Program-made: the position numbers and the translations under genes
Notes under the pieces: model-generated
The model's database searches: none
Seen by the model: only the letters and a program-made list of their open reading frames with translations
What the model was told of the DNA's origin: nothing
Shown: positions 6,390 to 13,347 of the stretch, in pieces
How the letters are laid out: each line of letters starts with the position of its first letter
How positions within the stretch are numbered: position 1 is the first letter of the stretch
Assembly (NCBI GenBank): GCA_900547685.1
Contig: URHS01000055.1
Coordinates: forward strand, 1-16,317
Direction: 5' to 3'
DNA from: an uncultured Blautia sp.
GTDB lineage: Bacteria > Bacillota > Clostridia > Lachnospirales > Lachnospiraceae
Length of the DNA stretch: 16,317 bases

Positions 6390-7354
6390 AAAATCCCCTG
6401 CTTTCGAGAGGCATCATAAATTCCTGTCCCTCGCTCATCATAAATAGCTTTTACCTGTCCCGCACAGTCTTTTTTATACAATACAATATAACGCTCAAAC
6501 ACTTTCTCCTGCATTAACCTTTGAAGCAGTGGTTTTCGTTTAATATCTTCTATGGAACTTCCATGAACGGTTGCAAAAAGCTTGCAGCCACAGTGAATAA
6601 CAGACTCTATTGCATGAATGTCCTCATAATCTCCCAGTTCATCTACTGCCACTACTTCCGGTGACATAGAACGAATCAACATCATCATACCCTCGGCTTT
6701 CGGACAGCAGTCCAAAACATCGGTACGGATACCTAAATCATTTTGTGGTATTCCCTGATAAGACCCTGCAATTTCTGAGCGCTCATCTACTACACCTACG
6801 GAAACGCCTTGCATATAACGGTTTCCATTACTGACCTGACGGATTAAATCTCTTAAAAGCGTAGTTTTCCCACATCGAGGTGGAGAAATAATCAAGGTAT
6901 GACAAATTTGTCTGTTTTTTATAATATAGGGAAGTATAGGGGATGCACACCCCTTTATCTGATGTGATAATCGAAGATTAATATATGATATGTATTTCAG
7001 ACTTTTAATCTTATTTCCGTCTAAGACGGTTTTTCCTGCAATTCCTACTCTGTGACCTCCTACAATGGTAAGAAATCCCTGTCGTATCTCTTCCTCAAAA
7101 GCATAGAGCGAATAGCCACTGATATATTCCAACATTTCTTTTAAGTCTTCTGTTCTGACATAATATGCCTTTGCCTCCTCTCTTGTCAGTCCCCCTTCTA
7201 AAGTTAAAAAATATTCTTTCCCCTGATAAATTACAATCAGAGGCGCATTCACCCGTAATCGGATTTCATAAATTTTATTTCTGTCAAAAAGAGCCTGCCC
7301 AAGAGCTTTTCTTATATGTGCGGGAAACAGCCTTGTAATATCCTGCTCTGTCAT
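6383..7354 (-). CDS. spoIIIAA: Stage III sporulation protein AA (SpoIIIAA), secretion-type ATPase
   Basis: A 323-residue soluble ATPase. An N-terminal domain includes IYEIRLRVNAPLIVIY (29-44) and the LEYISGYSLYAFEEEIRQGF segment (75-94), then GHRVGIAG (100-107). The ATPase core has Walker A SPPRCGKTTLLRDL (157-170; serine replaces the usual first glycine), the VVDERSEIAG segment (188-197) and Walker B VVAVDELGDYED (234-245). These match SpoIIIAA and its distant relatives, the GspE/VirB11 secretion ATPases. It would power or assemble the SpoIIIA-SpoIIQ channel from the mother-cell cytoplasm. It is first in the operon; the ATG at 7352-7354 has GAGGTGAGG upstream, and a sigma-E-like promoter lies about 20 bases before it. 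Confidence 0.95.
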   Translation of the reverse strand: MTEQDITRLFPAHIRKALGQALFDRNKIYEIRLRVNAPLIVIYQGKEYFLTLEGGLTREEAKAYYVRTEDLKEMLEYISGYSLYAFEEEIRQGFLTIVGGHRVGIAGKTVLDGNKIKSLKYISYINLRLSHQIKGCASPILPYIIKNRQICHTLIISPPRCGKTTLLRDLIRQVSNGNRYMQGVSVGVVDERSEIAGSYQGIPQNDLGIRTDVLDCCPKAEGMMMLIRSMSPEVVAVDELGDYEDIHAIESVIHCGCKLFATVHGSSIEDIKRKPLLQRLMQEKVFERYIVLYKKDCAGQVKAIYDERGTGIYDASRKQGILC

Positions 7355-7373
7355 TTACCTCACCTCTTAGAAT

Positions 7374-7401
7374 AATATATGAGGACAATCCCTTTTTATG
7401 A
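7374..7401 (-). promoter_or_regulatory. Putative sigma-E promoter of the spoIIIA operon
   Basis: The minus strand carries TCATAAA (7395-7401), a 13-base spacer and CATATATT (7374-7381). This resembles the mother-cell sigma-E pattern as known from Bacillus subtilis (-35 about kmATAww, -10 about CATACAnT), with a single mismatch in the -10 box. It sits 19 bases upstream of the spoIIIAA ATG, where the operon's sigma-E promoter is expected. I see no comparable TTGACA/TATAAT pair in this gap. Confidence 0.6.
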
Positions 7402-7432
7402 CATAAGAAAAGTACGGCAGACTCTTTTTCTT

Positions 7433-7825
7433 TTAATATCCTTCTGTTAATGTAAGTTCGAACTTGTCGCCATCCTGTACCGGTGTTTTATCAACGGAAG
7501 TATTTACCTGAGCTCCGCCTTTAGTGATACACCACCACTGTTCTTTTGTATCGTCTGCCTTTTCTCCGTCTACAGAAGTGATAAACAGACCATATTCACC
7601 TTCCTCACCTTCTACAAGTTCATTTTCTTTTAAAATTTCACCTAAAAATTCCGCTTCTGTGCTATACTCGAAAGTTTCCGCTTTTCCATCTCCGTGTATC
7701 ACTTCAACAGAAACCTTTTTTGTACCTTCTTTTGTTTCCTTTTTATTTCCCATATATAAAGCGGCACATAATACACATATAAATATAATTAAAATACTTG
7801 CTGCTGCAATAATTTTTTTCTTCAT
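7433..7825 (-). CDS. DUF4430 domain (transcobalamin-like C-terminal fold) membrane-anchored protein
   Basis: A 130-residue extracytoplasmic protein. A basic MKKK and a hydrophobic segment (5-26) form a signal peptide or anchor; the two cysteines there (17, 20) do not sit in a good lipobox, so lipidation is doubtful. Residues 36-130 match DUF4430: LGEILKENELV, then YGLFITSVDGEKAD (78-91), QWWCITKGG (96-104), VNTSVDKTPVQDGDKFELTL (107-126). The domain resembles the beta-grasp part of cobalamin carriers such as intrinsic factor and transcobalamin, but many bacterial members have no proven ligand. No cobalamin transporter or riboswitch is seen nearby. The ATG shares its A with the stop of the upstream gene (TAATG), with GAGAGG inside that gene, so the two are translated together. 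Ligand and role are unknown. Confidence 0.85.
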   Translation of the reverse strand: MKKKIIAAASILIIFICVLCAALYMGNKKETKEGTKKVSVEVIHGDGKAETFEYSTEAEFLGEILKENELVEGEEGEYGLFITSVDGEKADDTKEQWWCITKGGAQVNTSVDKTPVQDGDKFELTLTEGY

Positions 7826-8598
7826 TACTTTTCCTCTCTGCTGTCTGTTTTTTGGTTCTTTTCTAAGAAATGAAAAGAAGCCAGCACAGCCTCCTGCGTA
7901 CTACATTCTATAGTACAGGTTTTTCTTTGTTCTTCTCGTAAAGCTTCTTTTACTATATCACCGGAAACCGTACCTGCTCCTAATGGTAAGTGACTGTCCC
8001 GATCTCCTTTGTTGTCATGTAAATGAAGATGTTTCAGATATTTTTTCTCTGTCTGAAACCACTCTTTACAAGACACTTTAGAATAACAGTTGGCATGTCC
8101 CACATCCAGACATAATCCAAAAGCAGGATGTTCAACTTTCTCTGCTGCTTCCACTATAGGCTGCGGTATGCGATCTAATACATTTTCCATGACAATTTCT
8201 ATAGAACTATCTTTCTCATAAAGAAATTCTCTGTAAAACTCTGCCATCCGCTCTGCCCATCCAATCAGGAGATAAAAGTCAGGTACATAACAGGTATGGT
8301 ACACAATTTTCTTTGCCCCTAGAGCCTTTGCCGCCTGATAGGCTTCCTCATATCTTTTCATGGTCACATTCCGAATAGATACGTCATAGGATACAGGATT
8401 TAAGTCCAAAAAAGGCCCATGAAGCAAAAGCTTTTTACACTCCATTTTCTCCAATCTTTTCTCGTAGGAAAGCAGTGTTTTTGAAAAATTATCTAAATTT
8501 TCTGCAATAGAAAATTCAATGGATTCTATACCCATTTCTGTTTCCTGTATGACTTCTTTCATTTCCTCGTCACATAACAGATGACTGAAATAAAACAT
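7825..8598 (-). CDS. Sugar phosphate isomerase/epimerase-like TIM-barrel protein
   Basis: A 257-residue protein of the xylose isomerase-like TIM-barrel/AP endonuclease 2 superfamily, without signal peptide or spans. Likely metal-site residues are visible in family order: H60 in LHGPF, H101 in VYHTC, E138 in VMENVLDR, D165 and H168 in GLCLDVGHAN, H194 in HLHLHDNKGDRDSHLPLG (190-207), and E231 in TIECS near the last strand. The HLHLHDN...D.H.PLG.G block is diagnostic of this family. Members isomerise or epimerise sugars, or act as endonuclease IV; sequence alone does not give the substrate. The ATG has GGGAG about eight bases upstream. It starts three bases after the membrane protein gene and overlaps the DUF4430 gene, so the three appear to be one transcription unit. 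Confidence 0.85.
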   Translation of the reverse strand: MFYFSHLLCDEEMKEVIQETEMGIESIEFSIAENLDNFSKTLLSYEKRLEKMECKKLLLHGPFLDLNPVSYDVSIRNVTMKRYEEAYQAAKALGAKKIVYHTCYVPDFYLLIGWAERMAEFYREFLYEKDSSIEIVMENVLDRIPQPIVEAAEKVEHPAFGLCLDVGHANCYSKVSCKEWFQTEKKYLKHLHLHDNKGDRDSHLPLGAGTVSGDIVKEALREEQRKTCTIECSTQEAVLASFHFLEKNQKTDSREEK

Positions 8599-8601
8599 AT
8601 C

Positions 8602-9246
8602 TTATCTCCCAATATTTCTATCATAAAATTTTTCATAAATATTGACAAAAAAACTTCTTCTTCCGTTTTTATAATATAAAACAATAAAAGCTGTCAAACC
8701 TATACCTGCTACTGCCGCACACAACATATCAGTTATACTGTCATGCACACCCTGGGTATAATGATTGATGCAGTCGTTTTTTAAAAAAATCAGCATGGCA
8801 TACTCATAAAATTCCCACAGCTGTGCTACTGCCATATTAACTGCATTAATAAAGATAAGAAAAATAGTAAATTCTCTTTTAGACTGAAATTTTCTGTCGC
8901 CTTTAATTGCAAAATATAAAATAACCGCTGCTGTCGTAATCAGCCATCCACTGGAAAAATGAAGAACTTTGTCAAAGCCATAAATGCGATAAGCATTCAG
9001 TGCACCTCCCCACACGCTGGCAAAATATGTAAAAACATTGGATAAAATGTAGATTTCATACACCTTGTTCCAATGGCACACCTTAAAAATGAGGGGTACA
9101 ATACACGGTGTGAGTATAGCTACAAATGCCATTCCCACACTATGATAATCCTTTGTATAAAAGTTATAACCAAAGGCAAATACCAAGGTTACTATATAAA
9201 AAACAATGCTTCCATACCATACCTTTTTCAATGTCTTTTCCTGCAT
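8602..9246 (-). CDS. YjdF-like (DUF2238-type) polytopic membrane protein
   Basis: A 214-residue membrane protein with about six spans (near 11-29, 38-56, 63-83, 98-116, 126-146 and 175-197). I chose the ATG at 9244-9246 (MQEKTLKKVW), which has a perfect AGGAGG with a 7-base spacer; the frame is open 24 codons further but that part would reach into the preceding terminator. Conserved polar residues within spans are DKVLHFSSGWL (92-102), QLWEFYEYAM (143-152) and HDSITDML, the pattern of the YjdF/DUF2238 membrane family (charged D, H, E and D residues in or beside spans). No function is established for the family to my knowledge; the buried charged residues hint at transport or enzymatic use. 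It leads a three-gene unit with the TIM-barrel and DUF4430 genes. Confidence 0.75.
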   Translation of the reverse strand: MQEKTLKKVWYGSIVFYIVTLVFAFGYNFYTKDYHSVGMAFVAILTPCIVPLIFKVCHWNKVYEIYILSNVFTYFASVWGGALNAYRIYGFDKVLHFSSGWLITTAAVILYFAIKGDRKFQSKREFTIFLIFINAVNMAVAQLWEFYEYAMLIFLKNDCINHYTQGVHDSITDMLCAAVAGIGLTAFIVLYYKNGRRSFFVNIYEKFYDRNIGR

Positions 9247-9285
9247 ATTTTTTCCTCCTTTGTCTCCATATCCTTTACTATAAAG

Positions 9286-9332
9286 AAAAAATCTTAATAA
9301 AAGATCTGTGAAAAACAAAAGTTTTTATTAAG
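9286..9332 (-). terminator. AT-rich Rho-independent terminator after the phosphopantetheinyl transferase gene
   Basis: A 10-bp inverted repeat CTTAATAAAA/TTTTATTAAG (arms 9323-9332 and 9293-9302) is followed on the minus strand by A and TTTTTT (9286-9291). The upstream arm contains the stop codon of the phosphopantetheinyl transferase gene. The loop is 20 bases and the stem has few G-C pairs, so efficiency is uncertain. Confidence 0.65.
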
Positions 9333-9948
9333 AAAAAATTTTTAAAAGATGGGATGGTATAATATGCTCATAACTAACTTCACATTCCACGTCAGCACTG
9401 ATACAGCCTGCATAATCTTGCTCCAATACAAAATCTTCATACCAGACAGGTTGGGGAATTTCTCTTAAATCCACAAGAAGTCCCTGTCCGGTGAGCTTTA
9501 AAAAGCTTTCCTTTCTTGTCCAATATTTGTAAAAAACAGCAGCTTGATCGGTACTCAAAAACATCTCATTTTGCTCCTTTTCAGACAAGCTTTTCTCAAA
9601 CACACGCTGGTTTTTCAGTTCTTTTTTTTCCTGTATATCAATCCCACAGGAAACTTCTGATAAAGCGCACACAGCATATTTCCCGGAATGGCTGATGTTA
9701 AAGTAAGGAGCAGTATTTCCCAACAAAGCCGGTTTCCCATGAGAGCCATATACAAACTGCTCTTCCAGCCTGTAATATGCCTCTTCCGGTGTATTTGCCA
9801 TAAAAAGCTCATACCCTGCTTTATTTTGAAGCAATCCATATAGCAGCAGAAGTCTTCCACATACACTTTCCGCTCTTCTCTCTGCGCTGCACAGCTCTGC
9901 CCATTGGTCAATTTCTCCTATATAAATTTTAATCTGAGGTCGCATCAT
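9328..9948 (-). CDS. 4'-phosphopantetheinyl transferase (Sfp superfamily)
   Basis: A 206-residue enzyme that transfers the phosphopantetheine arm of CoA to a serine of a carrier protein. The family motifs are in order: GKPALLG (71-77), FNISHSGKYAVCAL (83-96), GIDIQEKK (102-109; the acidic D104 is a metal ligand) and WTRKESFLKLTGQGL (143-157, matching WxxKExxxK). The length and the SHSG motif place it in the two-domain Sfp class rather than the roughly 120-residue AcpS class. I chose the ATG at 9946-9948, with AGGAGG six bases upstream; a second ATG follows at once. The start lies 20 bases inside the end of the helicase gene. Its target could be fatty-acid ACP, given the fatty-acid genes nearby, or a nonribosomal peptide or polyketide carrier elsewhere. 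Confidence 0.9.
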   Translation of the reverse strand: MMRPQIKIYIGEIDQWAELCSAERRAESVCGRLLLLYGLLQNKAGYELFMANTPEEAYYRLEEQFVYGSHGKPALLGNTAPYFNISHSGKYAVCALSEVSCGIDIQEKKELKNQRVFEKSLSEKEQNEMFLSTDQAAVFYKYWTRKESFLKLTGQGLLVDLREIPQPVWYEDFVLEQDYAGCISADVECEVSYEHIIPSHLLKIFS

Positions 9949-11800
9949 CCTTTTCCTCCTGCCAGCCACATTCCTTTAAAAAGCGAGAAGGTTCTAACTG
10001 TTTTTCATGACGTTCTTTAATAAATAAAAGAGAAAGTTCTTTTCTGGCTCTTGTCATACCTACATAAAACAAACGGCGTTCTTCCTCTACATCGTTGTCT
10101 GTAGCTGCTTTATGATAGGGTATTGTTCCTTCATTTACATCCATTAAAAACACCTTATCAAACTCCAAACCTTTAATACTATGTAAAGTAGAAATAATCA
10201 CACCCTGCTTCTTCATTGGCTGATTTTTCGCCTGCTCTTTCAAATTTTGTGTATATTCTTCAATATGCGCGAACCATTCCGGATAAGTTTTATAGCCTTT
10301 GGTGCTTTCCGCTAATTCTTCCAAAACCTCATAAAAATCATCTGTTTTCAGTTTTCGATAAGCAGCATAGTCCTTTAAATACTCATCATACCCAATGCCT
10401 TTGCGTATATAATTGATTGCGCCGTAAGGTGTCATATTTTTCAATAAATATAAGTCTTCTTCCAGCTTATCAATTCGATCGCACAACCAGTCTTTCCCTT
10501 CATAATACCAGCGGAGAGCTTCAAAAGATACTTGTGAGTCTTCTAAAGCAGCTCTTGATATATAACGATTGGGACGATTCATCACCTGAAGAAATTCCTT
10601 CCTGCTTCTGTCACCCATTGCCAGTTTCATGTAGGAAATCACATTTCGAGCAATCCAGTGCTCATAAATATTAGGCATAACATCCCTCATCTGAAAAGGT
10701 ATCTGATATTCCATAAGCGTCTCCACTAAAAATCTGGCACCGGAATTTGTTCTGTACAAAATGGCCATTTCTTCATAAGGACATCCCTCCTGATAAGATT
10801 TCAAAATACAGTCTTTCACATAAAGTTCTTCCTGTTTTGCCGTATCAAATTCCTTAATACACAAAGGCTGCCCTTCTTCATTTTCTGTATGGATTTTCTT
10901 TTTAAACCTGTTTTTATTACAGCTTATCACCTTTCCTGCTGCTTCCACGATTCTCTTTGTAGAACGATAATTACAAGATAAAAGTTCTGTCCTTACCGTT
11001 GGAAAATCTTTGGGAAAATGCATCATGATTTCCGGCTTTGCCCCTCGAAATGCATAAATGGACTGGTCATCATCTCCCACGATAAACAGATTATTCTGAG
11101 GAGCCGCCAACATCTTAACGACATCATACTGAAGCTGGTTAATATCCTGAAATTCATCTACCAAAATATACTGAAACCGCTGCTGCCAACCTGCTAAAAT
11201 ATCTGCTCTTTTTTTCAGTAAATCATAACAATACAAAAGCATATCATCAAAATCCAGCAGCCTTGCCTGTCTGCATCCATTGACATAAGTACAATAAATT
11301 GTCCGGAATATTTCGTCCGGACAATTCTTAGAATAGTAATGTTCCAGAGGTATTCGATTATTTTTCACCTGACTGATTTCCTGTACCAGTCCTTCAAAAA
11401 ACTCCTTTTCATCCTCTATTTCTATTCTTTGTTTATAAATAATTTCCCTTAACATATCATAGCGCTGTTCTTCGCTGATGATATTTTTCCCTGTCAATCC
11501 ATAAGCATGTCTTAAAATGCCATAGAAAATACCGTGAAAAGTTCCAAAAGTTACTCTCTGGTAATTCTCTGACACACCGGATTTTTGACAAAGAGACAAA
11601 AAACGCTCCTTCATCTCTCTTGCAGCTGCCTTTGTAAAGGTAACTACCAAAATATGTGCAGGATTTACATGATGCTCTCTGATAAGCGTTTCCACCCTTC
11701 TGGTCATGGTAGTAGTTTTCCCTGAACCCGGTCCCGCCAGAAGCATCATCGGTCCCTGATTATGATGAATTGCTTTTTCCTGTGCTGCATTTTTTTCCAT
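9929..11800 (-). CDS. UvrD/Rep-family superfamily 1 DNA helicase, short form
   Basis: A 623-residue ATP-dependent 3'-5' DNA helicase. Motifs in order: a Q-motif-like NAAQEKAI (4-11), Walker A AGPGSGKTT (22-30), motif Ia TFTKAAA (54-60), LLDFDDML (181-188), Walker B VDEFQD (214-219), motif III GDDDQSIYAFRGA (242-254), NYRST (277-281), motif V TLHSIKGLEFDKV (538-550) and motif VI RRLFYVGMTRARKEL (575-589). Only about 34 residues follow motif VI, so the C-terminal extension of PcrA/UvrD (usually above 700 residues in total) is missing. This makes it more likely a second UvrD-like helicase than the essential PcrA. Its ATG lies four bases after the gltX stop with no visible SD, suggesting coupled translation. 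Confidence 0.92.
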   Translation of the reverse strand: MEKNAAQEKAIHHNQGPMMLLAGPGSGKTTTMTRRVETLIREHHVNPAHILVVTFTKAAAREMKERFLSLCQKSGVSENYQRVTFGTFHGIFYGILRHAYGLTGKNIISEEQRYDMLREIIYKQRIEIEDEKEFFEGLVQEISQVKNNRIPLEHYYSKNCPDEIFRTIYCTYVNGCRQARLLDFDDMLLYCYDLLKKRADILAGWQQRFQYILVDEFQDINQLQYDVVKMLAAPQNNLFIVGDDDQSIYAFRGAKPEIMMHFPKDFPTVRTELLSCNYRSTKRIVEAAGKVISCNKNRFKKKIHTENEEGQPLCIKEFDTAKQEELYVKDCILKSYQEGCPYEEMAILYRTNSGARFLVETLMEYQIPFQMRDVMPNIYEHWIARNVISYMKLAMGDRSRKEFLQVMNRPNRYISRAALEDSQVSFEALRWYYEGKDWLCDRIDKLEEDLYLLKNMTPYGAINYIRKGIGYDEYLKDYAAYRKLKTDDFYEVLEELAESTKGYKTYPEWFAHIEEYTQNLKEQAKNQPMKKQGVIISTLHSIKGLEFDKVFLMDVNEGTIPYHKAATDNDVEEERRLFYVGMTRARKELSLLFIKERHEKQLEPSRFLKECGWQEEKDDATSD

Positions 11801-11804
11801 AAGA

Positions 11805-13253
11805 TTAGCTTAATTTCTCGATTGCAGCTTTTATTCTCTGGATACTTTCTTCTTTTCCAAGTATCTCCAGAATTTCTGTAGCACCAGCCGGTGTCATCTG
11901 TTTTCCGGAAAGTGCAGTACGAATTGGCCATAAAATCTGTCCGTTTTTATAACCGTTTTCTTTTGCAAATCCGCAGAGCAGTTCATACATTGCATCATTA
12001 CTGTAATCTTCTGTCTTCTCTAATACAGGAAGGATTTTCTCCAAAACTTCTAAAGAAATTTCCGGATTTGTCTTCATTTTCTTATGAGTATACATAGCAA
12101 TATCATACTCCGGAACTGCTTCAAAGAAATCTACTAAATCTTTAATATCCGGTAATACTTCAATTCTGGTTTTTACCATTCCGGCAATTTTTCTTAAATC
12201 TAAATCCTTTGTAATCACCTGTTTTAAGTATGGAAGTGCCATTTCATAGAACTTGTCATCATCCATAGCTTTCATGTATTCTCCGTTCATCCAGCGAAGT
12301 TTCTGAATATCAAATACTGCCGGTGATTTGCTCATGTGGTGATAATCAAATACCTTTACCAGTTCTTCTAAAGAAAAGATTTCACGATTGTCCTCAGGAC
12401 ACCAACCTAAAAGTGCCACATAGTTTACAATCGCTTCTGTTAAAAATCCCTGCTCTACTAAATCTTCATAAGAAGAATGTCCAGAACGTTTACTGAGCTT
12501 TTTATGTTCTTCGTTTGTAATCAGAGGGCAGTGTACATAAGTAGGAATTTCCCATCCAAAAGCTTCATAAATACGGTTGTATTTCGGTGAAGAAGATAAA
12601 TATTCATTTCCTCTTACTACGTGTGTAATTCCCATTAAATGGTCGTCTACTACATTTGCAAAGTTGTAAGTAGGATATCCGTCTGATTTAATTAAAATTA
12701 AATCATCCAGCTCATTATTTGGAACAGTAATTGCTCCGTAAATGTCATCCTGGAAAGTTGTTGTACCTTCTGTAGGCATATTAAAACGGATAACATAAGG
12801 TTCACCGTTAGCCAGTTTTTCTTCGATTTCTTCCTTACTTAAATGCAGACAGTGTTTGTCATACATTGCAATTTCTTTTTCTCCTACGCTGGATTTTAAA
12901 GATTCCAGACGTTCTTTTGTACAGAAACAATAATAAGCGTCTCCCTGCTCAATTAACTGTTTTGCATATTTTAAATAAATGCCCTGTGCATTTCTCTCAC
13001 TCTGTACATAAGGGCCGTATCCGCCATCCTTGTCAGGACCTTCATCGTGTACCAGACCTGTTTTTGCAAGAGTTCTGTAAATAATATCCAGTGCGCCTTC
13101 TACAAAACGCTCCTGGTCTGTATCTTCAATACGAAGCATAAAGCTTCCGTCTTCATGCTTTGCAATTAAGTATGCATACAAAGCTGTTCTTAAATTTCCT
13201 ACATGCATTCTGCCTGTTGGACTTGGTGCAAATCTTGTTCTTACTTTACTCAT
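11805..13253 (-). CDS. gltX: Glutamyl-tRNA synthetase
   Basis: A 482-residue class I aminoacyl-tRNA synthetase that charges tRNA-Glu (and perhaps tRNA-Gln, where an amidotransferase is used). RFAPSPTGRMHVGNLRTAL (7-25) holds the HIGH motif as HVGN, and KKLSKRSGHSSYEDL (251-265) the KMSKS motif as KLSKR. The zinc site of many bacterial GluRS proteins is present as C109-x-C111, then Y131-x3-C135. VVRGNEYLSSSPKY (212-225) is also typical. The C-terminal anticodon-binding region is complete. The ATG at 13251-13253 has AAGGAG with a good spacer. A near-consensus promoter lies at 13319-13347, and the gene heads an operon with the helicase and phosphopantetheinyl transferase. Confidence 0.96.
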   Translation of the reverse strand: MSKVRTRFAPSPTGRMHVGNLRTALYAYLIAKHEDGSFMLRIEDTDQERFVEGALDIIYRTLAKTGLVHDEGPDKDGGYGPYVQSERNAQGIYLKYAKQLIEQGDAYYCFCTKERLESLKSSVGEKEIAMYDKHCLHLSKEEIEEKLANGEPYVIRFNMPTEGTTTFQDDIYGAITVPNNELDDLILIKSDGYPTYNFANVVDDHLMGITHVVRGNEYLSSSPKYNRIYEAFGWEIPTYVHCPLITNEEHKKLSKRSGHSSYEDLVEQGFLTEAIVNYVALLGWCPEDNREIFSLEELVKVFDYHHMSKSPAVFDIQKLRWMNGEYMKAMDDDKFYEMALPYLKQVITKDLDLRKIAGMVKTRIEVLPDIKDLVDFFEAVPEYDIAMYTHKKMKTNPEISLEVLEKILPVLEKTEDYSNDAMYELLCGFAKENGYKNGQILWPIRTALSGKQMTPAGATEILEILGKEESIQRIKAAIEKLS

Positions 13254-13272
13254 GGTATTTCTCCTTATTTTT

Positions 13273-13306
13273 AAAACAGGGGTATGTGGCTTTCACCCTA
13301 TACCCC
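13273..13306 (-). promoter_or_regulatory. Stem-loop in the gltX leader, possible attenuator or terminator of the upstream operon
   Basis: On the minus strand GGGGTAT (13300-13306) pairs with ATACCCC (13279-13285) around a 14-base loop, followed by TG and TTTT (13273-13276) and then AAAAA. It is in the leader of gltX, starting some six bases after the predicted start of transcription, and just past the end of the fatty-acid operon. The short T-run makes it a weak terminator at best. The leader, about 60 bases, is too small for a T-box. Confidence 0.45.
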
Positions 13307-13318
13307 ATTACCATGAAA

Positions 13319-13347
13319 ATTATACTCGAACCATCATCTATTTTCAA
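13319..13347 (-). promoter_or_regulatory. Housekeeping promoter of the gltX operon
   Basis: The minus strand carries TTGAAA (13342-13347), a 17-base spacer and a perfect TATAAT (13319-13324). Transcription should begin near 13312, giving a leader of about 60 bases. The TGA stop of the upstream flavoprotein gene lies within the -35 hexamer. Confidence 0.88.

Noticed and set aside
7433..7825. Cobalamin uptake role for the DUF4430 protein
   Set aside because: The fold is related to cobalamin carriers, but no cobalamin riboswitch, ECF or BtuCD-type transporter is seen near it, so the ligand cannot be assigned.
9277..9282. TATAGT as a -10 box for the YjdF-like gene
   Set aside because: The matching -35 position reads ATCTTT inside the terminator and there is no TG extension; a promoter must exist or read-through must occur, but this hexamer alone is not enough to call it.
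9247..9318. Longer N-terminus for the YjdF-like membrane protein
   Set aside because: The upstream start lies inside the terminator of the previous operon and has no SD; the ATG at 9246 has a perfect AGGAGG.
9949..9969. Longer N-terminus for the phosphopantetheinyl transferase
   Set aside because: The seven additional residues are encoded by the SD region itself; the ATG at 9948 has AGGAGG six bases upstream.
13254..13320. T-box riboswitch before gltX
   Set aside because: The leader from the predicted start is only about 60 bases, far too short for a T-box specifier stem and antiterminator.
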